Origin: Polytrichum commune
Taxonomy: Eukaryota > Streptophyta > Polytrichopsida > Polytrichales > Polytrichaceae
NCBI GenBank assembly: GCA_950295325.1
Contig: OX485805.1
Location: forward strand, 21,999,501 to 22,063,500
Direction of reading: 5' to 3'
DNA length: 64,000 nt
This document shows, piece after piece, positions 23,435 through 33,778 of the stretch (position 1 is the first letter of the stretch; every line of letters begins with the position of its first letter). The position numbers were made by a program, and so were the translations under genes. Under the pieces are notes generated by a model, which worked only from the letters and a program-made list of their open reading frames with translations, was not told the DNA's origin and did not search any database.

Positions 23435-23967
23435 CGGGCAGATTTTCGGGCATGACCGGTCAAACTCCTAGTGTTTGCAAGTCCAACCGGTTACATGTTG
23501 TGATATTTCGGCCTTTTTCTTTATTAATTTAAGGTATATTCCATAGGTTCATGTAAACCGACCGGTGATCTTCCTGAAGTCTTGAATTTAAACCGGTTGT
23601 TTCTCAAATTTAACCGGTTCATCTGTAACTACACAACATATGACATTCAATGTTTGATTATATTCAGTGTTGTTACCACCCTACCATGTTCAACACTAAT
23701 TTTCAGTTCTTTGATAATAAGTGTTAGATATAAATGTGCCACTACCTTCTCTACTGCCACCTCCCTTATTATATATTTTTTTTGATATCCTTACTAACAC
23801 TAAATTCAAACATGTAACTTCCACATATTACCATAGTTGATATTTAGTGTTTGGGTTTACATTTAATGTTACTTACTTTCATAGGGTTATTAATATTTAG
23901 TGTATGCGTTCGTATTTAGTGTATCAAACACTAAATAATATGTTTTGTGGAGTGTTCAGTTCTCCTC
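23435..23967 (-). mobile_element. AACCGGTT-bearing MITE, split by nested family S element
   Basis: A reverse-orientation copy from CGGGCAGATTTTCGGGCATG to GTTCTCCTCG. It contains GCAAGTCCAACCGGTTACAT, AAACCGGTTGTTTCTC and TAACCGGTTCATCTGTAACT. It is interrupted by a 318 bp element at 23632-23949. Confidence 0.65.
23632..23949. mobile_element. Family S MITE, copy 2 (inverted relative to copy 1)
   Basis: A 318 bp element with ends CACAACATATGACATTCAAT and the complement of CACAAAACATATTATTTAGT. The interior GTGTTGTTACCACCCTACCA is the reverse complement of the interior of 19593-19912. The left flank is TA, and the right flank is GA where TA would be expected. Both S copies sit inside AACCGGTT-family elements but at different places, so they are independent insertions. 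Confidence 0.65.
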
Positions 23968-23989
23968 GCTCATTGACTTGGATAACAAG

Positions 23990-24480
23990 CGAGGAGGTTT
24001 CTGGGCATAATCAATCAAGATCCTAGTGTTGACCTAGTGTTTCCGAGTGGAGCTGGTTACATGTTGTCATCTTTTGGCATTTTTACTATTTTAAGCTATA
24101 TTCTATAGATTCCTCTAAAATGATCAGTAATCTTCCTAAAGCGGTTGAATTCTCATGCCCCGATCACACCAAACTTTGCGTCCGGTTCCAACCGTGAAAT
24201 TGTTGGGGACTGTGCTGAGAAATAGATGTTGGCCCATCATTTTCCACGCTATTACAGCCGCAAATGCTGACGGATGGTGTCAAAAGTTTCCGATCACATC
24301 AAACTTTCCGTGCGGTTCCAGCCGTGAAATTGATGGGGATTATGTTAAGAAAAAATTGACGGCCCACCGCTTCTCACACTGTTATAACTGGAGATGACGA
24401 TTGGTGGTGCCAAAAGTGGTTGGTGTGATCAACCCCTCAAACTCAACCGGTTCATCCGTAACTAGCGGTTGGTTCTCCCC
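23990..24480 (-). mobile_element. AACCGGTT-family MITE, split by nested family G units
   Basis: Runs from GAGGAGGTTTCTGGGCATAA to GGTTGGTTCTCCCC. It keeps ATTCCTCTAAAATGATCAGT and, after the insertion, TCAAACTCAACCGGTTCATC. It is interrupted at 24156-24436. Confidence 0.6.
24156..24436. mobile_element. Two tandem family G units nested in an AACCGGTT MITE
   Basis: Two ~135-145 bp units, each starting (C)CGATCACACCAAACTTT and containing CGGTTCCA.CCGTGAAATTG and a GTGGTGCCAAAAGT-type end. The block ends GGTGTGATCAACCC, an inverted match to its start GCCCCGATCACACC. CTC occurs at both borders and may be the target duplication. Confidence 0.5.
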
Positions 24481-24716
24481 ATTCATTGATGCGGATATAT
24501 ATATTAAGAGGATTCCCAAGGTGTGTAATGTGATGGGGGACACATGTGTGTGTGGATCCTCTCATAAGGTAACAAGGAAGGATCGATGAACCATGTACAA
24601 GCCCGACAATGTAGATGTACAATAGGTTGTGTAGGTAGTATCTACTTACTTATAGAACAAAAAAGAACCACTTCACCATGCTCACTTGATGTTATATATG
24701 GAAGGTCTATGTTGGG

Positions 24717-24964
24717 CAAGATAGGATTCTTGCGTATGAGTGTACCTCTCATTTCTCCAACATGAAAACTTGACTCCCTACGGGCCCCTATGGTTTGTGG
24801 GCAATGTATCTCAAATGACTCCGGCTAGACTACTTTGGGGTCTTGGAAATTCATCCCAATGTCAACTAAACTAAGAATGATATACCTCGAGACTACACAC
24901 TATTTGAAGAATTCTTTTAATTTTGAATGAACGAGTGGCACACTTGTATGTGGTAATTCCCTCT
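24717..24964. mobile_element. MITE family E, copy E3
   Basis: Left end TGCGTATGAGTGTACCTCTC and right end CACTTGTATGTGGTAATTCC form the family's inverted ends. The interior GACTACTTTGGGGTC recurs in E4 and E5. Confidence 0.5.
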
Positions 24965-25054
24965 CACCACTATGTTGTTGATGAATGTTATGTTAGTGTA
25001 AATGCCCACCTCTTTGAGATGGGCCCCACTGGTGGTACTGAGGAAATGGGGGTC

Positions 25055-25620
25055 TAACAAAAATCTTAATTCCTATAGGTTTGTGGTTAAATTTATCTCA
25101 AGTATGTCCCTACATACTAATTTGGGGCCTATGCTTCTAATTATGGGTTCAGTTATCTAAATAGAACTTATACACATTGTAATATTTTTTATTGTATTTT
25201 CACCTTGGGTAACAATGCTGGGGACCAATTCAAAGACGCAAATAGATTACATAGGTCTGGGGTCTATTGAACTAATTCCCATATCAAATCAACTACGGAA
25301 TAAATAATAATATGCGGGTTGCACACTATTTCTTGAATGGTTTTGATGTTGGATGAATGAGAGGTGTGCTTGTATGTGACAATTACCTCTCTCCGTCTAG
25401 CCAACTTGGGGTTCCTGACATCTATGAAAAGTCATTTGTCATGGATGAAAGGGATCTAGTCAAAACAAGTCCCCTAAATGATCGGGGGCCGATTCATTCT
25501 AATTGGAGTACGCTAGACTAATTTGGGGAGTATATGATGCCATTTCCAAAGTCAAACGATCTAAACGTAATTGCTTTTGGATTATAAAATAGTTTCATCT
25601 TGCGAATGGACGAGCTTATG
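25055..25620. mobile_element. MITE family E, decayed copies E4 and E5
   Basis: Bases 25055-25396 contain CTACATACTAATTTGGGGCC and a right end GATGAATGAGAGGTGTGCTT..GTGACAATTACCTC. Bases 25440-25620 repeat the interior (CTAGACTAATTTGGGG) without clear ends. The borders are approximate. Confidence 0.4.
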
Positions 25621-25648
25621 TGGAAACCACAAACCCTTAGCCCTTCTA

Positions 25649-25666
25649 GAGAGAGAGAGAGAGAGG
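25649..25666. repeat. (GA)n microsatellite
   Basis: Short run of GA units immediately before family E copy E6. Confidence 0.8.
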
Positions 25667-25671
25667 GAAAA

Positions 25672-25906
25672 AAATTGTCCATATGGGAGCATACTTAATT
25701 CATCCAACATAAAAAATTTAAAATAATAAGCAGCTTAGAGGTTGCATTTTAAAGTTGTTTTGACACCAAAATTAGCTGTGAAGACTCCAAATTAATCCCA
25801 CTTGAACTCATTTGAGATGCCAAATCAACAACAAAACAAGGAATCAAGTTTTGATGTTGGATGAATGAGAGGTATATTCGTATACAATATTTCTCCCTCT
25901 CCATCT
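25672..25906. mobile_element. MITE family E, copy E6
   Basis: Left end ATACTTAATTCATCCAACAT and right end GATGTTGGATGAATGAGAGG..ACAATATTTCTCCCTC. Interior GAAGACTCCAAATTAATCCC as in E1 and E2. Confidence 0.55.
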
Positions 25907-25920
25907 AGCCCTACCCAATA

Positions 25921-25936
25921 CATATACATATGTATA

Positions 25937-25968
<32 letters not shown>

Positions 25969-25969
25969 A
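25921..25969. repeat. (TA/TG)n compound microsatellite
   Basis: CATATACATATGTATATG followed by about 24 bp of TG units. Confidence 0.85.
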
Positions 25970-25970
25970 A

Positions 25971-26426
25971 ATGCCACTTCACACACAAGTCAAGGGCCAT
26001 GACCATTTAACATTATCCATAGTTTGCCTTGTAGGAATCCATCCAAACTTTTTTCCATCCCTGATAACTTCTTTAGGCCCGTAGGCCTTTCGCCTTTCTA
26101 GAACTATGATCGGGGAGAACCAACAATTAGTCACAAATGAACCGGTTGAAATTCCAGACTACATGAAAATCACCGATCATTTTAGAAGAATCTATAGAAC
26201 ATACCCCTCTAATTTAATAAAGGAAAAACCCGGAGGATGTCAACATGTAAGCGGTTGGACTTGCAAACGCAGGGGCTCTCAACCGATTAAGTTAGCATGC
26301 CCCAAAATCTCCCCAGACCACTGGTCTCGAGGGAAGTGAATTTGGGCGGTGTCGGACCAATTCGAGACTGTAATTAAGTTAGAATACCCCGGTCACGGGC
26401 CTTCAGTCTTGTGTGTGAAGTGGCCC
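25971..26426 (+). mobile_element. H1-related MITE carrying a nested AACCGGTT MITE
   Basis: Ends ATGCCACTTCACACACAAG and CTTGTGTGTGAAGTGGCCC form H1-type TIRs. TTA follows the right end. The interior differs from other H1 copies because an AACCGGTT-family MITE occupies 26112-26314. Confidence 0.55.
26112..26314 (+). mobile_element. AACCGGTT-bearing MITE, complete forward copy
   Basis: A 203 bp copy from GGGGAGAACCAACAATTAGT to GCCCCAAAATCTCCCC. It defines the family's unit length and its short G4AGA/TCTC4 TIR. It keeps one AACCGGTT, while the second site reads AGCGGTT. Its short ORF has no recognisable domain. Confidence 0.7.
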
Positions 26427-26429
26427 TTA

Positions 26430-27723
26430 CTAATGCACGGAAGGCTGTCCCCTAGCCTCCCCGTGGGAAGTCAAGAGCCTACACACACACACTAGCTAGA
26501 GAGGCCATCCGGGCCCACCACGAAGCGTGGGACCCCCCACCCGGAGACTGGAATCCACCACGAACTGGATCAGCCTTATTAAGCGCACAGCCTTTGGCGC
26601 TGGTTCCTAGGCGCCTAGCTAGGGAAGCTAGGGTAGAGTAGGTGGGGCAAGCGACTGTCTGTAGACTACCCTACCCTACGACCTACCCTACGCACTCCTA
26701 GGCTCGGACAGGAAGAAGATGATGATTCACCCCCAAATCCGCAACATAGCTCCTTCTCCGACGTCGCGGGAGGCTTTGCCAACCTACGTACTCATCACAC
26801 TCATTCACTCACACACGCACGCACGCAAGCTTGCAGTTGTGTTGCTTGGCTTGGCTTGCTTAGGGGTGGGATCAGATCGGGTCAGCGGTTTTCGGTGAGC
26901 CTACAGCGGGAAGGATCTTGGGTGGGGCGGGCTTCATCTGGTGTGCTTGGTTAGGCGTTTTGGTTGTGTTTGAGGAGGAGGCGGCGGTGGGGTGGGAGGG
27001 GGAGAGGTTTGGAAAGAGGAGGTTTGGTGCGGTAGTGGTACAGTTGGCAGGTTGTTGAGTCGGAGATGCCACTGTGGTGCGGGGGTGTAGTGGGGGCGAG
27101 CGCGGAGCTCACCTTGAAGTGCTTGGCGGGGCGGAGACGGGATCCAAGCCAGTTTCTCCTGTTGCTGTTTCTATGATCGATGATGTGAGTGAGTGACAGT
27201 AATGTGAGTGTGGAAGCGTGGAATTGTCGTTGCACATCAGGGAACAGGGGACGGGAGGTGACGGTAGATGGGTAGAGTTTTGAGAGTGTTGATGATGATG
27301 TGAAGAGGTTTTGAGGGAAGAAGGAAGAAGGCGAGGCGGTTTGGTTTGGGTTCCCGCTCATCGGCTCTCCCACCTCACTGTCACTGCCACTGTACAGCAG
27401 GGTTTCAGTTTCAAGAACCCTTGGGGTTTGTCTTTTGGTCACAAGGGTCTTCGATTTTGAAGACCTACGGTGTTGGCAGTAGATATATAGAGCTACTGTG
27501 AGGGAAGGGGGAGGAGGATGGGAAGGTGGTCGCACGTCTGTGTGCATAGTGCTCATGGGAGGCTGGCGCTTGTGGTGACGGAGCTGGCCGCGAACGTGCG
27601 GTGATCGATCGTGTGAGGTGAGAGTGTCTGTGCTCAAGGTTAAGGCAAGCGGTTTGAAAGAAAGGAAGCTCAAGTGAGGAAACTTCTGGAACATTCTACG
27701 AACTTTTTTGGGTTGGTGGAAGC
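26430..27723 (+). promoter_or_regulatory. Upstream and leader region of the 27724 gene
   Basis: Base composition becomes clearly more GC-rich here than in the flanking repeats, marking a gene island. A TATA-like TATATA lies at 27484-27489, about 235 bp before the start codon. If used, it gives a leader of about 200 nt with a 28-codon upstream ORF (27518-27604) and a shorter nested one from about 27554. TGA at 27655-27657 closes the main frame upstream, and no other in-frame ATG intervenes. Further upstream are a short CA tract (about 26484-26493) and CCCTACCCTA-type direct and inverted repeats (about 26630-26700). The start site and any 5' UTR intron cannot be settled from sequence. Confidence 0.4.
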
Positions 27724-29682
27724 ATGTTTCTGAGTTTAGGTTCCACTTCGCGGAGCGCCAACTCTGCTTCTGCGTTATTCGGAGGGCGTGGTCAAGGGCA
27801 GGGGTCGTCAGATTGGGAACAGTTTGAGACGGGGCGAGCTTTGGAGAGGCTGCCGCGTCAACAACAGAAAGAGACTCAAATAGATCCCCTCCAGGCTCTT
27901 GCGGGTGGGAAATACTCCTCATTCCAGAGGAGGCAGCATCAAAACTCATCGCGGCCCTTTCATCAAGTGCAGGCTAGCAGCCCCTTCGACATCCAGGTTC
28001 CGAACATCGATGGCACTCCTCCACAAATCCCATTCCCATTATCAAGTGCCGTATTACCCTCGACGTTCGGTCAGCTGCAGCACCCTTCGACGAGCTTCTC
28101 GACGTCGACAACTACTAGCTCCGGTGGGGGTGGCTCATATTTGCAGCCTTCCTTGTCACGGGACAGTCATGGATCGGTGTTTGGTAACGGCGGCGAGGAG
28201 GTTCTGTCTGCAAGGTTTAATGAGCAGGGTACTGGTGCAGTAACAGGTGGGAAACGAACGAGTGTGGCTTTGTTGCTAGCCAAGCAGGTGAAGGATAAGC
28301 TTGGCATCAATAAGTTGCGAGAAGTGGTGCAGCTTGATGCCGTCTCCGGGGCTATAAATAATAACAATACTAATGTCCTGCTGCAGCATCGGTCATCTCC
28401 TCCCGGCAGCAGCCCGGGGCTCTCAAGATTACCTTGGGAATGGGAGCAGCCAGATCGTGACAGAAATATTGGACTTACCAAGGACGATATTAGCGCCATG
28501 GCGCCATCCCCATCCCCCAACCGGGAGCCTAGTAATGTGCACGCAAGTAGGTTATGCAGGACGAGCTCCCTCTCGTCTATTGGCGACAGAAGCTTCGATG
28601 TGAAAGAGACGATGTTAGGTGTGAGCAATCTCGAGTCTCTTGCAGACAGAGGAGGCAGATCACTCGGTGGGAGCATGGAAGGCAGTTTAGGAAGCGAACT
28701 GGAGCGGAGCAGGCCAGGTTTTGTGGCACAACGATCTTGCCCCTTACCTGCCACTAGCGCCTTAGTTGACAGTTTAGGCTTCAATAATAGCACCTGTGGT
28801 GCAGAGCAATTTAGTGGTGGTACATGTGGAGGAGGAGCATCGGCCAGTACTAGCACCGAGGTTTGTTCACCGAGCAGTTCGTTGAGCACCCAGTTCACCA
28901 CCCCTAGTCCTGGGGATAAGGCACTGCCTGAAACCGACACACCTGCTGCTATGACCCAATTTCTTAAGGAACAAACTGCTGCGAGCAGAGGATGGAGGGC
29001 ATCATCCGCTCCAAGAGCCCCTCTGCTGCGTAGACAATTCCCAGAAGCAGCAGCCATGGGGGTTTGTAGACAGGACCCGGCGGTGGTCAGACAGAGTGCA
29101 CTCCAAACCTCGCGGTTTGGGGGTTCTGGGGGTTCGTTCGGTGACATTGATAATCTAGTTGGAGGGGGGGATGCAGATTTGGTGAACTATTCAAGTATGC
29201 TAAGTGATCTCTATGAAAGCGTTGACGCCATCAACAACGATTTTTTTTCGGATTTGCAAGCGGAGGTGGCGGCCATGGACAACAACATCCCAGAGGCTGC
29301 GCTGCAGTATGGTGATGGTGCAAGGCAACAGAAACCTTGGGAGAAATATGCCCTTGACCAGAGTGCCCGCATGTGGCTCGGAGGCATGGGGGCCATGGCG
29401 AATGATGCCAATGCCACGACGGCTCTCAGTGAGATGCCCAGCCTTCAAGCTCTGCAGACTTTGAAGAGGACGAGATCTGTGAGAGATGGTGATGATTCTT
29501 GTGATATTGAGGTTGCACAAACCAAGAGACCCTGTGCCCAAGCAATCAACAACACGTCTTCATTTGTGAATTCTGCCTCTCTCGCAGGCAATCTGGAGCA
29601 GTTGTTAGGAAGTTTGCCGCCCGTGGTAGGGACGCCCCCCTTCCGGGGAGCCTCATTGAACACCTTTGGCGAAATTTCTTGA
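27724..29682 (+). CDS. Uncharacterised Ser/Gly/Asn-rich 652-residue protein
   Basis: The longest unbroken frame outside the retrotransposon, and the only convincing host gene. The start ATG has A at -3 and follows an in-frame stop at 27655. The protein is of low complexity: Gln/Gly-rich near the N-terminus, Ser/Thr/Gly runs at about residues 119-142, Ser-Pro-rich stretches at about 225-275 and Gly/Ser/Thr-rich around 355-400. It is therefore probably largely disordered. A candidate bipartite nuclear signal lies at 581-602 (LKRTR, 15 residues, TKRP). An acidic/hydrophobic stretch at about 488-520 (Leu-Tyr-Glu-Ser-Val-Asp, then Asn-Asn-Asp-Phe-Phe-Ser-Asp-Leu) could be an interaction motif. I see no signal peptide, membrane segment, zinc finger, bZIP, homeobox or kinase domain. 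GC-rich codon use contrasts with the surroundings, consistent with a functional gene. A regulatory nuclear role is inference only. A downstream exon beyond a spliced stop cannot be excluded. Confidence 0.75.
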   Translation: MFLSLGSTSRSANSASALFGGRGQGQGSSDWEQFETGRALERLPRQQQKETQIDPLQALAGGKYSSFQRRQHQNSSRPFHQVQASSPFDIQVPNIDGTPPQIPFPLSSAVLPSTFGQLQHPSTSFSTSTTTSSGGGGSYLQPSLSRDSHGSVFGNGGEEVLSARFNEQGTGAVTGGKRTSVALLLAKQVKDKLGINKLREVVQLDAVSGAINNNNTNVLLQHRSSPPGSSPGLSRLPWEWEQPDRDRNIGLTKDDISAMAPSPSPNREPSNVHASRLCRTSSLSSIGDRSFDVKETMLGVSNLESLADRGGRSLGGSMEGSLGSELERSRPGFVAQRSCPLPATSALVDSLGFNNSTCGAEQFSGGTCGGGASASTSTEVCSPSSSLSTQFTTPSPGDKALPETDTPAAMTQFLKEQTAASRGWRASSAPRAPLLRRQFPEAAAMGVCRQDPAVVRQSALQTSRFGGSGGSFGDIDNLVGGGDADLVNYSSMLSDLYESVDAINNDFFSDLQAEVAAMDNNIPEAALQYGDGARQQKPWEKYALDQSARMWLGGMGAMANDANATTALSEMPSLQALQTLKRTRSVRDGDDSCDIEVAQTKRPCAQAINNTSSFVNSASLAGNLEQLLGSLPPVVGTPPFRGASLNTFGEIS

Positions 29683-30612
29683 GCGCTTGTAGCTTTAGTT
29701 GTAGATACACGCAGGGTTTTTGTCTTTTTTTTCTTTTTTTTCTTGGCAAACCTTTAGTAGTAAATTTCATGGCTTCTTCACTCCATAATATACAGGCACA
29801 AGAATCACTCTTATTAGTGAGTCGAGGCGTTGTGTGGAAGCTTGCCTCTCCGGAGAATTTTGTTGGAAGGGTTTGTCACGAGGAGCTAGCCGGAGACCTC
29901 TATGTATTCCAGAGTCGGAGGCACCGTCGCAGCATGTATCATCTCTTCCTTGTCATGTGAATCGAGACCGGAGACTTATAAACCTCTGGTGTTTGAGATC
30001 AGAGGCTCTTGTTTACGTACCTAGTAGGTTCGGAATCTGCATGCGCTGCGCATCATCTCTATATGAGCCCTTTGAATGTGCATGACGGTGATGAACCATG
30101 TATCATGATTTTCCTTTGTAAAAGTTGATTCAATTACACATCGGTGATGAAAAAGAATAACATCGTGATTTCCATACTGTTTTCTTGAATGGACGGAACT
30201 TTTGGCTTTTATTTTGCTACTTCAGGTTTTGGTCTTATATCTCCTGGTTCCTTGTTTCCTTGTGTCGAAATTGAGGTCCCTAGTACATATGCTATATAAG
30301 ACAAGAGTCCTGTTAGGAGCTGATGAAGTTAGTGGGGATGCCATGATAGGTGGCTTCTTGCAGATTTGTTGTGGAAGGCCGCTGGTCAAATGGATGGCCA
30401 CCATTTGGCTACCTACTGCCGCAAGTGTTTTTCAGTGCATTCTAGTTTATCAACCCTTCGAAGTGAGTGTGCAACTCTAAAAGCTTTTGGAACAGCTATC
30501 TCTCTTTATTCTTATTTTGTGCTTTACTGTTCACCTGTATCTGCAAGTGTTGTTTGAACATCCTTCCTTAAAAGTGTACATACTTTTCTCAATCGCCGAA
30601 ATGGTCACTGGT
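29683..30612 (+). other. Probable 3' untranslated and downstream region
   Basis: Follows the TGA stop. T-rich DNA (TTTTTTTTCTTTTTTTTCTT at about 29720) and TTTGTAA-type motifs near 30115 are plausible plant polyadenylation elements, but there is no strict AATAAA that I can assign. ORFs of up to 93 codons here show no domain. Confidence 0.35.
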
Positions 30613-31000
30613 CTGCCAATTGAACTCTGGCTAGAATGACGAGAGCTATAGGGTGAAAAGTCCTGCAGTCCAAAGATGTGATCCGCAATTGTTGCATACT
30701 GGTGGTTTGAAGTGTTACATCCCTGATTCCTGCGTGGTCTTTTGGTTTCATCAGTAGCTTGAAAGATGATTTGCAGCTGATTTCTGGGTGTCCTCTTGGT
30801 TCCAACATTTTGTAAGATGTTTAGTAGCCTCAAATTGCCAATCGAACTCTAGCTAGAATCAAGCACTACAGGGCAGAGTTGGGCAGTCCAAAGCTATGAT
30901 CTCAGACTGCTGATTGAACTCTGGCTTGAATGATGAGCAGCAGAGTAATTCAGCAGTCCAAGCTATGATGATGATGCTGAGCAATTGTGGCATACATAAA
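30613..31000. repeat. Three imperfect ~80 bp direct repeats downstream of the gene
   Basis: Units at about 30613-30693, 30835-30900 and 30910-30990 share (C/G)AACTCTGGCT.GAATGA..GAGC and GCAGTCCAAAGCTATGATC. The first and third also share GCAATTGT(G/T)GCATAC. The intervening sequence differs, so this is an interspersed local duplication. Its function is unknown. It is not found elsewhere in the window. Confidence 0.6.
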
Positions 31001-31698
31001 TTTTAAATGACAACTGAAATATTGTAAACACTCGGGGTGGCCTCGGTCATGTTGAAGTGGTGTCATCGTGGATACAATCTATTGCTTGGCCCCCTATGAA
31101 CAAAAAATTGTCAGGTGTCAAATTAAATCTCAAATTGGAAATTATTCAAATTACTCAAATTACAACCAAATTCTCAAAAAAACAACATGGTAAGTGAGTT
31201 CACCATGCTTTGCACAAGGTACGGCTGTCCAATCTCAACCAAGTGCAGATGCCGGAGATATAGAGTTGAGGCTACCCATAATTGACCACTTAAGAGATTT
31301 TGTGCCAAATTTGGAGAAGTATAAGGCAATGCAATTTATCCCGGTGTAGGAAGATAGAGATTAGGAGGAATGCAATTTATTTTGGTAATTTTATTTCTTG
31401 AATTGAAATTATTGTGAATTTTTAAAGCCAAAAATTGACCTGAACATATTACCAATGTCTAGAGTATGCCATAACTACTCATTCATCCTCACACTTCAAC
31501 ACTCAAAACCAAGACATGTGTCATGACACTACATTGGTTCTCATCCGATCGAAATTCAATCCCAACCATATCGAAATTGCAGTTCCCTATAAATTGCCGA
31601 TGGGGTCGTGATCGGGAATAGGCACCTCTACTAAGAGAGTAGACATGCTCGACCACAAGCACCAAAGATCCAAACTAGGTACCACCTGGTGCCTTGCT
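31001..31698. other. Intergenic, nothing recognised
   Basis: GGAATGCAATTTAT-like DNA occurs twice (31330 and 31365). No gene recognised. Confidence 0.4.
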
Positions 31699-31842
31699 TG
31701 GGGGGCTGATCACACCGGCCAGTTCTAACACCATGTGATGGCATCTCAAGCTGTTATAGTGTGAAAAGTGGTGGGCCACCATCTATTTCTAAACATAACT
31801 TCTAGAACCGGACGGAAAGTTTGGTGTGATCGAGGCATGAGA
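31699..31842. mobile_element. Short MITE, family G
   Basis: Starts GGGGGGCTGATCACACCGGC and ends GGTGTGATCGAGGCATGA. It shares GAAAAGTGGTGGGC and GAACCGGACGGAAAGTTTGG with 2447-2604. The inverted core at both ends is GATCACACC. Confidence 0.5.
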
Positions 31843-31948
31843 TCCCACACCAATGCCAACATGATTTAAGCTATTATATTATCACATTACATATTACATG
31901 ATGAAGTCCTTGCACCTCCTGAAGCTTTGTACTCTGGTGCAGTGTCTA

Positions 31949-32158
31949 GGGAGAGTTTTGGGCATAATCGGTTTAAAATCATAAGTGTTTCCAAGTCCAA
32001 CCGGCTACAGGTTGTGATCTTTCGTGTTTTCTTTATACAACTCAAGTATATTCTATAGATTCCTCTCAAATAACCGGTAATTTTCCTGAAGTCTTGAACT
32101 TCAACCAGTTATTTCTCTTAAACTCAACCAGTTCATTTGTAACTAGCGGTTGGTTCAC
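31949..32158 (-). mobile_element. AACCGGTT-family MITE, nearly complete
   Basis: A reverse copy from GGGAGAGTTTTGGGCATAAT to TAACTAGCGGTTGGTTC. It retains AGTCCAACCGGCTACA, and the other palindromes have decayed to AACCAGTT. The distal TCTCCCC end is missing. Confidence 0.6.
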
Positions 32159-32321
32159 AAAAACTAGAACCCCCAATCCACATGACACTGGAACACGAAT
32201 CCCATTCTGAGTTTTGAAATGACATGTTTGTGATTCAGAATTGTCTCACATCTACATTGGTATCACCTATTAGTGCGGTTTACCAGTTGGAATTATACGC
32301 TGCTATAAAACTCTACCAATG

Positions 32322-32545
32322 TCTACAATGATTATCCCACTTAGTGCGTGTCATTATTCGGAGTTACGCAATCCTATAACTATCTAATAGAGAATGTAAT
32401 GTTCTACGAAGAAAAATCATTTATGTTCTATAATGTCCAAACAACCTATTGAACTTTTGTTAGTAAAAGTTGAACTCTTGAGTAAGATGTTATTGCAGTG
32501 TGTAACTCCGGATAGTAACACGCATTGATTGGATAATCATTGTAG
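32322..32545. mobile_element. Short TIR element, family J
   Basis: Closely matches 10630-10862: ATTATCCCACTTAGTGCGTG at the left, AGTAACACGCATTGATTGGA at the right, and an interior GTTCTACGAAGAAAAATCAT. Confidence 0.5.
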
Positions 32546-32613
32546 ATTTCTGCCAAGGAAGTTATAGTTCTCAGCATGTCATTTATAGATGTGGGCATGT
32601 CTGGCAATAAACA

Positions 32614-32758
32614 AGGGAGAACTGACCGCTAGTTAAAGATGAACCGGTTGAGTTTGAGAAATAACCGGTTGAAGTTAAAGACTTTAGGAAACTTATTAGA
32701 AGAATGTATGGAATAAACTTCAAATTGGTAGAAGAAAAACTGAAAGATCACAACATCT
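32614..32758 (+). mobile_element. AACCGGTT-bearing MITE, truncated
   Basis: Forward copy with GGGAGAACTGACCGCTAGTT, GATGAACCGGTTGAGTTTGA and AATAACCGGTTGAAGTT intact. Homology ends at about 32758 (GAAAGATCACAACATC). Confidence 0.6.
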
Positions 32759-33443
32759 TCATAGAAGGATTAAATAATCCCTCTTGGTGTCATTTCCATG
32801 ACACGGTCTATTAGTGCCCGTTTCACTTGGTGTCATGTGCCATGACTGCGTTCCACTTGGTGTCATCCCGCGGTGTTCCACTACCCCCCCCCTCCCCCGG
32901 TCCTATCAGTCACTCAATCTTTGGTTGGTTCAAGGTGGCTTTACTTGGCTTATTTCAAGGTGGCTAGAGTAGGCTTTAGAGTGCCTACTCTAGCCATTCT
33001 ATCCATAAAGCCAAGGAGGCAGGCCCACAAAGCACAAAGGGGAGGGGGGGGGGGGGGTCGATTATGGGCACAAAGGGTTTCGGTTCTAGGCATAAAGGGG
33101 GTCAGTACCCAAGATGCAAGGTGATGATTTTGTAACCGAACCGGTTGGGATCATGGAGGTGACCATGCGGCTTTGCGCACCACTACTACTTGGCCTTTGA
33201 TCTAGCTTGAGTCTAGTACCCAGCCATGTCATATTGGTCCTCAGCAATCTTGTACTAGTTCTCATCATATGCAAGGCCGTCATAAACGGGACCTAGGAAG
33301 CCAATGGTTTTGACTTTGAAAACTCATCAAGTATTCAATCGAGGATCCTTTTTCCTTCCTTTCTTTCTTTCTCTACACCTATGTCCAACCCAAAGGCTAA
33401 TATGAATATACATACATTTTCTACATCAACCACATAGCCATAC

Positions 33444-33474
<31 letters not shown>

Positions 33475-33778
33475 TGTGCGTGCTATAGCTCAAAAGTGTT
33501 GGTTTAAGCACCCAAATACCGTATACACTTGATGCGGCTGCGGTGATGATAAAAAACAATGGCTTGTGATGATCGATCGTGGCTCCCATGGATGGGAACA
33601 TTGTACCCGGAGTAATAATTTAGTACTACATACTCATTGAGCATGCATATTGAATCCCAGTGACAGTGCCAGGGTCATGCAAGTCATGGGAACAAGTTAC
33701 CGAAATAAATATATAAATATATACATATATCTAGTAAGGGTAATGGCTTTTGTTGGGGGGGGGGGGGGGGATATTTGA
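32759..33778. repeat. Intergenic with short motif repeats, (TA)n and poly-G
   Basis: CACTTGGTGTCAT-type motifs occur three times within 32783-32870. (TA)n lies at about 33441-33470. G runs occur at 33044-33057 (14) and 33755-33770 (16). No gene recognised; the 88-codon minus-strand ORF near 33335 crosses the TA repeat and is not supported. Confidence 0.5.

Noticed and set aside
23169-23471. 100-codon ORF as a small gene
   Set aside because: It reads into the neighbouring MITE, shows no domain and has no promoter or codon evidence.
26630-26700. Interstitial telomere repeat
   Set aside because: CCCTACCCTACGACCTACCCTA is only loosely like plant CCCTAAA and is short and irregular.
26951-27949. 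332-codon minus-strand ORF upstream of and overlapping the host gene
   Set aside because: It is antisense to the leader and first 226 bp of the better-supported gene, Pro/Ser/His-rich by composition and without any domain. GC-rich DNA yields such chance frames.
28167-29147. 326-codon minus-strand ORF inside the host gene
   Set aside because: Wholly antisense to the 652-codon frame, with Leu/Ser/Pro composition dictated by the complementary strand and no domain.
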